Shown here piece after piece: positions 11,800 through 21,958 of a stretch of 64,000 bases of DNA; within the stretch, counting starts at the first letter, position 1, and every line of letters starts with the position of its first letter. Below the pieces are notes generated by a model. The model was not told the origin of the DNA and did not search any database. It worked only from the letters and a program-made list of their open reading frames with translations. Source of the stretch: Symsagittifera roscoffensis (lineage: Eukaryota > Xenacoelomorpha > Acoela > Convolutidae); NCBI RefSeq assembly GCF_963678635.1, contig NC_087062.1, positions 35,240,052 to 35,304,051 of the forward strand, written 5' to 3'. The translations under genes were made by a program, and so were the position numbers.

Positions 11800-12659
11800 T
11801 GGAATGACGCAAGTAGTCAGAAAAACTTTTTTTATCTATGGCTTTTCTCAAAGTGCAAATTTTGTGAAAATATTAGAAGGCAGTGAAATGTAGTACGATG
11901 CCATTTATGACACGCGGTGAGTTGAGGTGACGTAGATACGTTTCAATTTCTAATGCATTTTGTAAGTTGATTGTAGAGAACTGGATCACCAATTGAAGAT
12001 AAACCGGAGTTATGCGTTCAATGGGGACATTAAAAGGGAATGTCTGGGGAGTATGTGCCCAGAATCAGAAAAAAAAACAGACAAACGGATTTGCACAAGA
12101 CACGATAAGGTGCTTACTTTGAGGAAACCAGACGGAACGAAGGTCCAGTGGGACATCCGGAGCTAATCAGTACCCTCCCGCGCCACGAGATTAAGAAGAT
12201 AAGAGAGTTATCTCTGACGGAAAGTGGAATTGGAGGCCCGGTGCCCGAGGACTTAGTCACTGTGATGTCGTGAATAGCTGAATTTACTCCGATTTTTTAT
12301 TGTATATCAGAGCATGAGTAGCTTAACAGTGCTATAAAAATTTACCCCAATGGCTAGGCGGGTGGACTCAGTGGTATCTGTGGTTGTGCGGACTTATTTA
12401 CTAGTAAGTAAATAACTAGTAACTTACTAGTAAGCAAAATAATGTTTATTACTAGTAAATTGAACCAATATGAAATTTTTTTCAAAACTGAGGCTCACTT
12501 ATAAGTCGAAAGAGCAGATAAATATGTTTTTCTATAAAGCAAAGCTGCTTCACTTGGTAATATTGATCATAATGATTATTTAGCGGATTTTGAGTTTGTG
12601 TAAAATGAATAGTCTTCAACTTTGGTAGTTTCAAGCAGATTCTGAGTTTTTGAAACTTA
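11800..12659. other. Unassigned non-coding stretch between elements
   Basis: I see no long reading frame, RNA gene or clear match to the other parts of the window. A short word at about 12045-12060 (GGGGAGTATGTGCC) resembles the junction between the 324-bp module and the LTR further right, but the bases around it do not align. A cluster of palindromes at 12393-12465 is listed separately. Confidence 0.5.
12393..12465. repeat. Cluster of TTACTAGTAA-type palindromes
   Basis: Four close copies of the word ACTAGTAA or its palindrome TTACTAGTAA occur in about 70 bases. It could be the tail of a small mobile element; the bases just before it (GGACTCAGTGG) are only loosely like a tRNA A box. No function can be assigned. 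Confidence 0.5.
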
Positions 12660-12689
12660 CACAGGTTCACAGGTTAACTTCTGATCTGT

Positions 12690-13325
12690 AGGCCTCCCAG
12701 GCCTCTGTCGACCAGCTCTTTCTTGAACGTCCATTTCGTCATTCCATAAACGATGCGTCATATTTTTCAGACGCCCATAGTTTGTCTAGTCTGGATTTGA
12801 AAACGTGTACACTCTCGCTTGATATTACTGTTTCGGGTAACGAGTTCCAGTCTTTGATGGCTGCAACTATAAAAAAACTTTTGTCTAGCAGTTGTTCTGG
12901 TCTTCTTGGTCACAATCTTGAAAGGGTTTCTTCTTGTGTCTCTTTCGTTAATTGTAAAAAAAACCTTCAGTCGCTGCTGTATCGTATAGATCGTTCAGAA
13001 TTTTGAAGATTTCAATCATTCTACCGCGTTTGCGTCTATACTCGAGTTTTGGTAGTTTCAAAATCTGAAGTCGTTTCGAGTAGCTGTATTTGCGTATACC
13101 TGGAATAAGTTTCGCTGCGCGTCGCTGAACATTTTTAATCGTAATTTTGTCTTTTTTAAGGTATGGATTCCATGCCTGATTTGCATACTCCAGATGTGTT
13201 CTTACTAAGGCTTTGTACAGGGTCGTTAGAATTTCAGAGGTCAGGTTGTCGTATCCCGTTTTTTTAACTATGAGGTCTCTGAAGATTGCTCTGAGTATTA
13301 CTGAGTTTGTTATTTAGTCGCTTTC
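12690..13325 (-). pseudogene. CR1-like reverse transcriptase C-terminal region
   Basis: Translation on the minus strand gives LYKALVRTHLEYANQAWNP, then QRRAAKLIPGIRKY and IEIFKILNDLYDT, the thumb and C-terminal motifs common to CR1/jockey-group non-LTR elements. The frame is not continuous. It belongs with the segment at 13753-15110, from which it is separated by an insertion. Confidence 0.75.
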
Positions 13326-13329
13326 CAAA

Positions 13330-13790
13330 TGACAAGGAAAGTTCTATGCCCGAGAGATAATCGGATGTCGTTCAGTTTGCATGGCGGTATTCCTCTTGAA
13401 AACTCAAAGAACAGAGAAAGATATTTTAGGCAGAGGCTTTAATTTCGAATCAAGTCATAGCGGATATCTCTCGAGTGATGTTACAAAGTTTATAAGCAAA
13501 GAGTATATGTTATTTTTTATACTCATCAAATTTATTTAACAAAGTTATCAGCAAAGGTTGGCCACTCTGTTTTTCATCGCCAAGCCTTTTTCGGAGTTTA
13601 TTATTTGAGTTCAAATGTTCACTTCCTGTTTCTTCGTAATGATGTTTGCTTGTCCCCTCGTTCACATCTTCTTGTTGTCTCACAGAAATATAGTTCGTGG
13701 TCGTAAATACCAAATAGAGCCTTGAAGTAATTTGGTTGGGTCAAATAATGAATCACACCCATAAATGGAATTTAGGGATGTGACACAGGT
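13330..13790. other. Insertion inside the CR1-like reverse transcriptase
   Basis: These roughly 460 bases lie between two parts of the same reverse transcriptase and do not continue it. A 67-codon frame on the minus strand (13713-13510) shows no known motif. I cannot identify the insertion. Confidence 0.5.
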
Positions 13791-15110
13791 TTACGAAACT
13801 TTTCCTGATTATCGCGGCTATACTGTTTGCCACTTTCGTCTTTTTGGCGATGTGCTCACGGTATTGTAGTCTTGAATCAACGATAACTCCCAGATCTTTC
13901 TCTGATTCAACTTTGCTTAGTTGCTTTCCGCCATTTAAGGAATAGTTCAATTCAGATTTTTTCGTTCTTCCCGCTAGGGTGTGTGTTTGACATTTTGTCA
14001 GATTGAACTTCATTAAACTGCTTTTAGCCCATTTGGAAGTTTCATTCAGGTCAGATTGTAGTTTTTCCTCTTGAGTCTCATCAGTAATTGATCTGAATGT
14101 TTTGGCGTCATCTGCGTATAGAAGCATAGGGGATGTAATGACATCCGTCATCGAGTTGATGTATAGCAAAAAAAGTATTGGTCCCAGGACAGATCACTCT
14201 GGGACTCCGCTGACAACTGGTGCCCACTCCGAAAAGCTTTCGTTTACCACTACCCGTTGCCTCCTCTCCGTTAAGAATGCTGAGATCCAGTTTAAAGTTT
14301 TCCTTTTGATCCCATATTTGGATATTGTGTTCAATAGTTTTTTATGGGGAACGCTATCAAAAGCTTTAGGAAGTCAAGGTACACTATGTCTACCTCAAAA
14401 CCTTTGTCCAGTTCCGCAGTCAAGTCATCAAGCGCTTTTAATAGTTGGAGAGTCGTTGATCGACCTGGTAAGAAACCATACTGTTTGTCTGATAAGATGT
14501 TGTTTTGTCTCAAAAAGTCAAACAGGTGTCTTCTTATCACTTTTTCCATTATTTTGCAACAGATTGATGTGAGGCTAACATGTCTGTAATTGTTTGGGTC
14601 ACTTTTTGCGTCTTTTTTGTGAATCGCTGTTATATTTGCGCAATTCCATTCTTCGGGTGTTTCTCCCTTATCGCAGGAGTTTTGCATTAAAGAACACAGT
14701 AATGCAGCTAATTCATATCGAAATTCGTTCAAAATCTCTGGGTGAACATTGTCAGCTCCCATCAATTTGGTGGTGTCTAACGTTGCAAGTTCATGTAGTA
14801 TTACCTCTTCAGAGAGATTTAGTTCATCTGATATTTGCTGCTCTTGGAAATTCTTTAAATCCAAGCTGCCAGGTGTTTCTATGGTGAAAACTGAATTGAA
14901 GAAATCAGACAGGGCAGTCGCTTTCTTCTTGTCGGTCTTTGCCTAATTATTATCGCTAATTTTGAGTGCAGGTATCGTCTAAGTGGATTTAATTTTTTTG
15001 TTTACATAGTTCCAAAACTTTTTAAGTTGCTGTTTTATGCTTTTTGATATATCATCTTTGTGTATTCGAACACAGTTCCGTGTCAGTTTCCTGACTTTGT
15101 TTTTCCTGAC
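13753..15110 (-). pseudogene. CR1-like reverse transcriptase, catalytic part
   Basis: Frame 14864-14331 (177 codons) has the reverse transcriptase fingers and palm words AIHKKDAKSDPNNYRHVSL, YGFLPGRST and IVYLDF. Frame 14169-13753 (138 codons) has the active site LLYADDAKTF and the following KDLGVIVDSRL. These are block motifs of non-LTR reverse transcriptases of the CR1/jockey group. A frameshift near 14331 removes the block with the substrate pocket. The enzyme would copy element RNA at a nicked target. Confidence 0.85.
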
Positions 15111-15118
15111 TTTGTTTT

Positions 15119-15420
15119 TCACTCAAGAGCAGCAGAAGAACGATATGATTTTGCATGAATTCAGACGTGTCTGCCCTGGTATTAGCAGCGTGAGCACCGA
15201 AGACGCTGAACTGCTAGGAAGCCCTCTCGGTCATAGAGCTTTACAACGTGCATTCCTAAGCTCATGTATTTGTTCTGCACTGCCCCTAATTTTGTTTTAA
15301 CAACTCTGTTGAACAAATTACTTCTTACATCCGCGGAGCGGTTCAGACAGTCACTAACATTTTGATTACCCGTAGAGAATGGGATCAGCTCACATTGCCT
15401 ATAAAACTTGGTGGTCTTGG
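15119..15420 (+). pseudogene. Fragment of another non-LTR reverse transcriptase (C-terminal part)
   Basis: Plus-strand translation gives LHEFRRVCPGISSVSTEDA then ELLGSPLGHRAL, and after a frame change TRREWDQLTLPIKLGGLGL. This pattern is familiar from C-terminal parts of reverse transcriptase ORFs in animal genomes. It is bounded on the left by the CR1-like copy (a short direct repeat of TTCCTGACTTTG at about 15087-15120) and on the right by the tail of the next element. It is a remnant. Confidence 0.55.
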
Positions 15421-15550
15421 CTTAGAGAGAGAGAGAGAGGGGACACTTTATTGTTTCAATAGAATTATGCAGTTGCAGAACTGATTGTATAAGAATCTAT
15501 TGTACAATATTACGCAATGGAAATATAACATAATTTACTACGAGGACGAA

Positions 15551-15985
15551 TCAAATAATTGATTTAACAAAATAAATGTCCTTGGATGCGGAAAGACTCT
15601 CCTTATTGGGTAACAGGGTGTCATCTTTTCTTATGATGAAATTTTTAATCAGAGTTTTAGTCAATGTGTACGGTAGTTTTCGATTAAACAAGGTTCGGAT
15701 TATTGTGTTATGGTTTCTGATTGATGTAAATAAGAAAGACTTACGAAGGAAATCAATTTTACATGTTAAAGGGAACAGTAATGTTCCAGTTCGATGGTTA
15801 TAGCGGAATTCAGAATTTGGGAATCTTATATGCGTGAAAGCTGGGCATCGTTTCGGCATAACCTGTGAAGGTAGTGTACTGATCGGTACTCGATTATATT
15901 CCGAGCAGTAGGAATTTTGTGCTGTTTCCTTAGAAGTGTAACGGAATCTCGTTTGCTTATATTCATGATTATCCTGATTCCCCAT
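15551..15985 (-). pseudogene. C-terminal tail of non-LTR reverse transcriptase ORF
   Basis: 144 codons continuing the reverse transcriptase ORF after a frameshift near 15985-15826. It is rich in Arg, Asn, Ile and Leu, with no zinc knuckle visible. In this group the region after the reverse transcriptase is often a poorly conserved tail. The assignment rests on position and same-strand continuity. Confidence 0.6.
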
Positions 15986-17400
15986 TTTATTTGTTTTTCG
16001 AGTTTCTCAAAATTATCTTGCGTACATCCGCTTAAGAGCATGCATGGATAGTGCAAACGGCTCAGTACAAGAGTATATAACAGGAGAATTCTAATACGCA
16101 GAGGGATTTCGTCTCGGATGCATTTTATCGTTTGGATTGCTGTAGCCATTTTTTGTAAAATTTTGTTGATTTCTTTGTCGAATGTTAGGCTTATGTCAAT
16201 ATTGACGCCGAGAAATTTAACCGTCTCTGTTAAATTAACTTGATAGTTTCCAACTTTCAATGAAAAATTTTCAGTTAGTTTCTTTTTCGACGGTGCAGAA
16301 AATACATTGAACTGGGTTTTGTCTACATTAATCATTAATCGATTTAAGTGAAAATACAAAAGAATTTTATTGAAATAGTTTTCAATGCTCTTTGTTGCGG
16401 TTTCGGGATCTGAATGAAAACTAAGCAGAGTCGTGTCGTCGGCATATTGTAATAACAAACATGATTTGTCTATTGTTTGTGGCAAGTCATTTACATACAA
16501 GTTGAACAGCAGTGGTCCCAGTACATTACCTTGGGGAATACCTTGCTCTAATTTAAGCCAATCTGAGTGTTCGCCGTTTACTATTGTCAATTGCTGTCTG
16601 TTTTCTAGAAATGACTTAATAAGAGTTGTTGCTGACTGTTCAAAGCCAATGTGACTTAGTTTCCTTTCAAGGACTGAATGAGAGAGTGAATCAAATGCTT
16701 TAGATAAATCAAGAAATGCAGCCGCTGCTATGTTATTTTTATCGAGATGGAATCTGATTTTTTCTGTTGTGTATAAAAGAGCATCAATAGTTGAATAACC
16801 TGGACGAAAGCCAAATTTTTTTGGATTTAGAGTATTGGAATTTGCTAAGAATTCGTGAATTTGGGGTGAAAAAAACTTTTCAAACAAATTTGATAGAGTG
16901 GGTGTAATAGAAATTGGACGATAATTTAATGGATCTGTCGAGTCGCCTTTTTTGAATATGGGAAAAACGTGTGCCTTTTTTAAGGTATAAGAAAATACGG
17001 ATTTCGAGATGCATTCATTGATAATCATCGTAAGAATTGGGTTTTCAGTATTAATGCTGTCTTTTAGAGCCCAAGCAGGGATTTTGCTTGGTCCTAATGG
17101 CTTGTTTAAGGGAAGTAATAAAATTGCATCTTTCCTTTCTTTGTGAGTTATGAACCTGAATTGAAAGTGCCTATTTGTTTTGCTGTGTACACTGTACTCA
17201 GTTGGTACATCTATGGGAGGATCTGCGTTTTTGTATTCTCCTAATGTTGAGAACCTGTAGTTAAGGAAATTTGCTTTCTTCTTATTTTCAATTATAGTTT
17301 CGCCAAACGAATTCCGTAGATCACCTATTTGCGTTGACTGTTTCATGGTGTTCCTGATAGAGTTTATGAAATTCCAATGTTTTTGAATTGGGACAGTCAA
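15826..17400 (-). CDS. Non-LTR retrotransposon reverse transcriptase (524 codons, open)
   Basis: One open frame with the ordered reverse transcriptase blocks: FKKGDSTDPLNYRPISI, KKFGFRPGYSTIDAL, AAAFLDLSKAFDSLSH (first catalytic Asp), GIPQGNVLGPLLFNLYVND, LLQYADDTTLLSF (catalytic DD), and VKFLGVNIDISL. This order is that of non-LTR elements of the jockey/CR1-like groups. It makes cDNA at the nicked target site. The upstream frame overlaps at 17321-17400 and the C-terminal tail is shifted, so the original ORF is longer. Confidence 0.9.
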   Translation of the reverse strand: MTVPIQKHWNFINSIRNTMKQSTQIGDLRNSFGETIIENKKKANFLNYRFSTLGEYKNADPPIDVPTEYSVHSKTNRHFQFRFITHKERKDAILLLPLNKPLGPSKIPAWALKDSINTENPILTMIINECISKSVFSYTLKKAHVFPIFKKGDSTDPLNYRPISITPTLSNLFEKFFSPQIHEFLANSNTLNPKKFGFRPGYSTIDALLYTTEKIRFHLDKNNIAAAAFLDLSKAFDSLSHSVLERKLSHIGFEQSATTLIKSFLENRQQLTIVNGEHSDWLKLEQGIPQGNVLGPLLFNLYVNDLPQTIDKSCLLLQYADDTTLLSFHSDPETATKSIENYFNKILLYFHLNRLMINVDKTQFNVFSAPSKKKLTENFSLKVGNYQVNLTETVKFLGVNIDISLTFDKEINKILQKMATAIQTIKCIRDEIPLRIRILLLYTLVLSRLHYPCMLLSGCTQDNFEKLEKQIKWGIRIIMNISKRDSVTLLRKQHKIPTARNIIEYRSVHYLHRLCRNDAQLSRI

Positions 17401-17827
17401 GCATTTTGAATTGGGCTGTTTTCTCTTTCTTGTATAAATGTTTTAGATGATTGTTGTATTTATTTCTTATTCGTTTATAGTTTTCAAAAATAGCATCTGT
17501 TCTTGATAAATGATATGCCTTTAGAAGATTTTCTTTTTCCTGTTTTAAAGGTCTATTGACTGAGTTAAGTACTTTACCAGACAGCTGTAGCTGCGGTTTA
17601 TTTCGGATATACTTCTGCTCTAGTGGTGCGTGAGCGTTTAGGGCATGCGAGAAAATATCTTCAAATTTTATTAACATTTTAGAGAGATCGTTTTTTTGGT
17701 AGACGAGAAACCACGGACTCTGTTTAAGTTCCTCGCAGAACCTATTTTTACAATAATTGGTTTTGTTGAAGCGAAAAGTTCGAATTGGAATGGCTTTTTC
17801 GAATCGTTTTAGTTTGCTAATACACAT
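17321..17827 (-). pseudogene. Linker between endonuclease and reverse transcriptase
   Basis: 168 codons, Lys/Asn/Arg rich, with no motif of its own. It lies between the endonuclease end (near 17876) and the reverse transcriptase on the same strand, and matches in position the linker of APE-type non-LTR elements. A frameshift separates it from both sides. Confidence 0.6.
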
Positions 17828-17875
17828 TGTTATTAAATGGTCCGTGTTTATAGGTGGTTCTGCTACAATAGTTTC

Positions 17876-18355
17876 TTAACAAAGAGATTTGGTTGTTATA
17901 ATGTTATCTAAAATGGATTGGCTGTTTTTAGAGTTGTATGTCGGTATCGACTTATTGGTTATTGACAAATTGTATGGTTTAATAGAATCGCTGAGAACTT
18001 TAGCCTCATGTTTATTCAAATAGTTAATATTGAAATCACCCAAAATTGAAACATCTCGCGCTTCAGAGGCAGCGTAATCGATACCCTTTAGTGTATCTTC
18101 TATAAAAATTTCCTTGAATTGTTTGTGTGGATTGTAAGCAATAGCAATTATCTGTCTTTTTGATTTTTTTTGAGATGATTGGGCTATATTCCCCCCAAAG
18201 TCCTTCAAAATGGGAGGGACGTAGATAATTTAAATCTTCTCGAATCTTAGGGTTAAATTTTTTTGAAATAAGAAGAAGCGTACCACCACCTGCGTGTTGA
18301 CCAGTGCATTTTTTGTTACGGTGGCATCTAAAAATTTCATGGGTTGTTTTGCAAA
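17876..18355 (-). pseudogene. APE-type endonuclease, 5' part missing
   Basis: The C-terminal half of an endonuclease/exonuclease/phosphatase-fold domain is visible: YNPHKQFKEIF, then VSILGDFNINYL (the GDFN motif), and SQSILDNIITT at the end. Another frame, 18355-18063, has HAGGGTLLLISKKF. The domain nicks target DNA for target-primed reverse transcription. At 18355 it is cut by the LTR of copy B, so the N-terminal catalytic part is absent here. Confidence 0.75.
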
Positions 18356-19232
18356 TGTGCCAGTCGGTCATATCTGGAAGTTTGACCTTGAGGGACACAA
18401 AAATACGTAATTTTGGAGTGAAGTTTTGATTTTCAAAATTTCGAATGGAGCCTGTCATGCTCAGTTTTCTCGCACCAACTGAAAACACAAAGTGAAAAAT
18501 CAGAACGACCGAATTTGCAATTGCGGGAAAATACTTAAGAAAACAGCAGGAAATTGCTATTCGCAATTTCCAGATACAAAATAAGACACGAGTAGAGCTA
18601 TCTTATCCCGAAATAGGAGGAGAGATTATAAAAAGAAAAGAGAACAACTATTCGAAACGAACCAGAGTGAACCTTCAATGGAAAGGTGGACAGCTTGAGT
18701 GTCCCAATGCTTCATACAAAAACTCCAATTCTAGAGTCAGAACTTACTTCTGTTATCAAAACTGATTAGTATTGAAGTTATCTAGTTATATTATCTAATT
18801 CTTGAGTTGCTTGTACTCGAGTGCATCAACATGTGAGTCCCTAATTTAATTTTCTCGAGCGTGTTTTATGATTGTTATGTTGAGATAAGGCGAGTTTTAG
18901 GTTGATCCATCTGAAATGGATCAAAGTTCCACTGTCCAAAAAAAAGTAACTTAACGGGTTGTTCCGACCCTCTTTTTAACGGCGTTCGTGTATTTTGGGT
19001 ATTTCGAGACCTAAGTATGGGGAAGTTCTTATTTTCTAGAGTGGGGGGATATTTTGGTAGTAGCCTTTAAGCTGTAACGGGTTCTAGTGTCATGTCGCAA
19101 GCGAACCGAATTGGCTCCGACCGTTCTTGAGGTAGAAAAACACAAGAGATAGTGTCCCTGACTCTTGAGCCAATGGTTATAGGGCCTATTTTTCTTAAGC
19201 CTCATATGTGACCGAAGTAGGCGACTGTTACA
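18356..19232 (+). repeat. 5' LTR of copy B
   Basis: 877 bp, starting TGTGCCAGTCGG and ending GACTGTTACA (TG...CA). It contains the GGAAATTGC/GCAATTTCC inverted repeat (18549-18571), a donor-like GTGAGT (18833-18838), and a hairpin with arms TTGATCCAT/ATGGATCAA (18902-18924). The position of the AATAAA signal in the other LTRs reads AAAAAA here. The left neighbour is the endonuclease of a non-LTR element. Confidence 0.88.
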
Positions 19233-19696
19233 TAGTGTTTTTATGGCGCTCCTGGGTGTTTTTACGCCATCATGACTACGGAGTCGAACCCACTTGACAC
19301 AGCTCCGGGCTGCATGCCCATTCTAGAGTACCGGTGGTACGGTTCAGCGGCAACGTGTAAACCTTCCGGTTGTACCGTGATAGCTTTTTAAGAAAACTTG
19401 AGAAAACTTCCTGGTACGCTCTCCGAACGAGGCCTAGCTAACCGAGTAAAGGGGGGTAACTAGGGAAACAAAAACAAGAAAAAAGTATAGAAAAAGGAAC
19501 AAAAACCATAAAACGAAAAGACAGTGACTTTGATACCGGATCATTTGGATCAAACCTTTATATTAATTAAATAGTATACCCATACTGTTTTATAAGACCG
19601 ATCGTTTCGATCAATCTAGCATTTTAAACCAGTGACTTCAATGAGGTGCCCGAGTGGGGGGCGTTGTTAAGGGTTTTCAGATAGATTGCAACCTAG

Positions 19697-19890
19697 CCGG
19701 ACCACTAGGAGAATTGACTGGAAGGGGTGACCAGCCGAGTGGGAAAGTGGTTCACAAGGATCGAACCGGACTACTAGGAGACTTGACTAGAAGAAGTGAC
19801 CAGCCGAGTGGGAAAGTGGTTCAGAAGTACTGAGCTGAACCCACTGGAAACTTGACTGGAAGAGGTGACCAGCCAAGTGGGAAAGTGGTG
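19697..19890. repeat. Three ~75-bp direct repeats in copy B leader
   Basis: Units share CTTGACTGGAAG, GTGACCAGCC and GTGGGAAAGTGG. Copy C has two units (41455-41590) and copy A has remnants (10970-11130). Confidence 0.85.
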
Positions 19891-20137
19891 CTGCTGTCAA
19901 GTGCAGAACGGAGACAACCAGCACAGGATCACTACAAGAGGACGCACAGGTGTGTTCTCAAGTTGGGCAACGGGTATCGTTAGAATCCACATTACGTTAT
20001 AGGAGATAAAGGTAAAATTGGATAAGCGGAGCCCCATTGTTTTGAGGAAGTTTTTACACAAGCAGGCCTGGAAACAGGTCTACGGTTTTCTCTCGAGATG
20101 TTTAGCACCCGGCGCTTAAGGAATTTTCGGCTTAAGA

Positions 20138-20171
20138 GGGGGGCTAAAGAGGGGGGAGGTTAGCAGGGGGG
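20138..20171 (+). other. G-run cluster (possible G-quadruplex) in copy B leader
   Basis: Three blocks of five or more G with a GG block between the second and third, separated by short loops, lie within 34 bases of the sense strand. The same cluster lies at 41807-41840 in copy C. Whether it folds is inference. Confidence 0.5.
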
Positions 20172-20805
20172 CTCGTTAGGTTAGAGGTTAGCGGTGGTAA
20201 ATTGTAAAAATGGGGGACACGTTAGAGTAACTAATTGTTCGGCATCGTCGATTTAGTTACATTAGATATTTACACGCGTTGGTTATAAGAAGCGGATATC
20301 CAAAATTAGAATCAGGTTAAGGTAGGTACCCTGGTCGGATCGGTAGGGGGGAACGGACATAGACAGTTTTTGTGATACCCCATAAAATCGCTAGCAGGGG
20401 GGAGGAAAAAGCGTGGCAATCGGGTACCAGACATTTTTTTTCGGACAAAGATTGACATCGGTCAACCTTGAATTTCAGGAGAATTCATCCATCTGTTTTT
20501 GAAATTTTTCCAGTTTAAATTTTTGCGTTTTGGTGAAAATTTGTTGTTGGTATTTTAACGAACAGGTGATCACAAGATACCTGCGGGGAATTTAGGGTTT
20601 CAAATAGCCTGAAACATACAGAGGGAGACAAATACAGGGGGATTAGTATTTGGGTTTTGACCATTAAGATAGGGGTTTTGGGAAAATTTTTACTAGAGCT
20701 CAAGTGGTGGTAAAAGGTACAGTGGTTCAATAGTCCCTACAACGAAGAAGAAGAGACCCGATATACAGACACTCAGTGACGAGTCTTGGGACAGTACCGA
20801 AAAAG

Positions 20806-21680
20806 TCTTGGGACATTGCAGTCTGGGGACAGTCTTGGAGCAACACGGTCTTGGGGCAGTCGCGGGACAGAGCAGTCTTGGGACAGTCTTGGGACAGTGC
20901 AGCCTTGGGACAGTCTTGGACCAGAGCAGTCTTGGTACGAAACAGTCTTCGGACATCGGTCTTGGGACCTTGGTCTTGGGACAGTGATCTTGGGACATTG
21001 GTCTTGGGACAGTGGTCTTGGGACAGTGGTCTTGGGACAGTGGTCTTGGGACATTGGTCCTGGGACAGTGGTCTTGGGACATTGGTCTTGGGACATTGGT
21101 CTTGGGACAGTGGTCTTGGGACATTGGTCTTGGGACATTGGTCTTGGGACAGTGGTCTTGGGACATTGGTCTTGGGACAGTGGTCTTGGGACATTGGTCT
21201 TGGGCCATTGGTCTTAGGACAGTGGTCTTGGGCCATTGGTCTTGGAACAGTGGTCTTGGGACAGTGGTCTTGGGACAGTGGTCTTGGGACAGTGGTCTTG
21301 GGACATTGGTCCTGGGACAGTGGTCTTGGGACATTGGTCTTGGGACATTGGTCTTGGGACAGTGGTCTTGGGACATTGGTCTTGGGACATTGGTCTTGGG
21401 ACAGTGTTCTTGGGACATTGGTCTTGGGACAGTGGTCTTGGGACATTGGCCTTGGGCCATTGGTCTTAGGACAGTGGTCTTGGGCCATTGGTCTTGGGAC
21501 AGTGGTCTTGGGACATTAGTCTTGGGACACTAGTCTTGGGACGTTGGTCTTGGGACAATAGTCTTGGGACACTAGTCTTGGGACAGTAATCTTGGGACAC
21601 TAGTCTTGGGACAGTAGTCTTGGGACAGCAGACTTAGGGCAAGGGTCTTGGGACAGTGGTCTGGGGACACTAACAAGAAG
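20806..21680. repeat. 14-bp satellite in copy B leader
   Basis: About 60 direct copies of GTCTTGGGACAGTG with a common variant GTCTTGGGACATTG. A higher-order pattern is visible: blocks of several units around 21000-21240 reappear around 21250-21490. Because 14 is not a multiple of 3, the reading frame cycles every 42 bases and stays open in several frames on both strands, giving spurious proteins of up to 255 residues. Confidence 0.95.
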
Positions 21681-21958
21681 TACTGGGACAACACTGAAAA
21701 GTCTTGAGACGGTAGAGAGAAAGTCTTGGAACATCATAAAGAAGAGGGGTACTAAAAGAGTACTAAGTCAGGTTGAAGTAACCAATTGTAAAATCAACTT
21801 CTCTATCCAATCCTAACATATAGAATTGTCAAGAGCTTAGGAAAAGTTGTTTTTAACAAATTGTCAATTTCTTTTTATAAAATTTTGTCAAAAGAGGTTT
21901 TAACCTTAGAGTAGAATTTTGTAGATAGTAATATTGTAAATAGGAACAATTGTAAATA

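Larger units (their letters stand above)
12660..15118 (-). mobile_element. CR1-like non-LTR retrotransposon, 5' truncated and interrupted
   Basis: On the minus strand this carries a linker (FWNYVNKKIK near 15010), reverse transcriptase, and a C-terminal region ending in a short motif typical of CR1/jockey-group elements (SRLDKLW-like, KYDASF near 12750). It ends with two copies of the octamer AACCTGTG (12660-12675), the kind of short repeated tail known for CR1 elements. The 5' end is truncated near 15118. A block at about 13330-13790 does not belong and interrupts the reverse transcriptase. Frames are broken. Confidence 0.8.
15425..18355 (-). mobile_element. Non-LTR retrotransposon with endonuclease and reverse transcriptase (interrupted 5' part)
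   Basis: On the minus strand: endonuclease domain (18355-17876), linker (17827-17321), reverse transcriptase (17400-15826), C-terminal tail (15985-15551), and a 3' end with AATAAA and a CT-repeat (GAGAGAGA on the plus strand at 15424-15440). The left end sits in another reverse transcriptase fragment. The right end stops exactly where the LTR of copy B begins, so the missing start of the endonuclease is expected beyond the B-C array. Confidence 0.8.
19233..21958 (+). other. 5' leader of copy B
   Basis: 2.7 kb without a credible gene. It holds three ~75-bp direct repeats (19697-19890), a run of G-blocks (20138-20171), a conserved block before the satellite (20380-20430), and the 14-bp satellite (20806-21680). 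Long frames of about 250 codons across the satellite on both strands are a by-product of the repeat. The first bases after the LTR (TAGTGTTTTTATGG) are not a primer-binding site I can match to a known tRNA. Confidence 0.8.

Noticed and set aside
12045-12062. GGGGAGTATGTGCC as a further LTR/324-bp module junction
   Set aside because: Only this short word matches. The bases on both sides do not align with the module or the LTR.
12355-12395. tRNA-derived short element near GGACTCAGTGG
   Set aside because: It is only loosely like an A box, and no B box or tRNA fold is visible.
19233-19262. Primer-binding site after the 5' LTR of copy B (TGGCGCTCCTGGG)
   Set aside because: It starts with TGG but lies about 11 bases inside the leader, and I cannot match it to a known tRNA 3' end. 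Copy C has the 324-bp module at this place.
20693-21533. Frames of 140-255 codons on both strands with repeated SWDSGLGT- or QDHCPKT-like words
   Set aside because: They are by-products of the 14-bp satellite, which stays open in several frames on both strands. No start context or conservation supports a protein. The same holds for 42386-42925.
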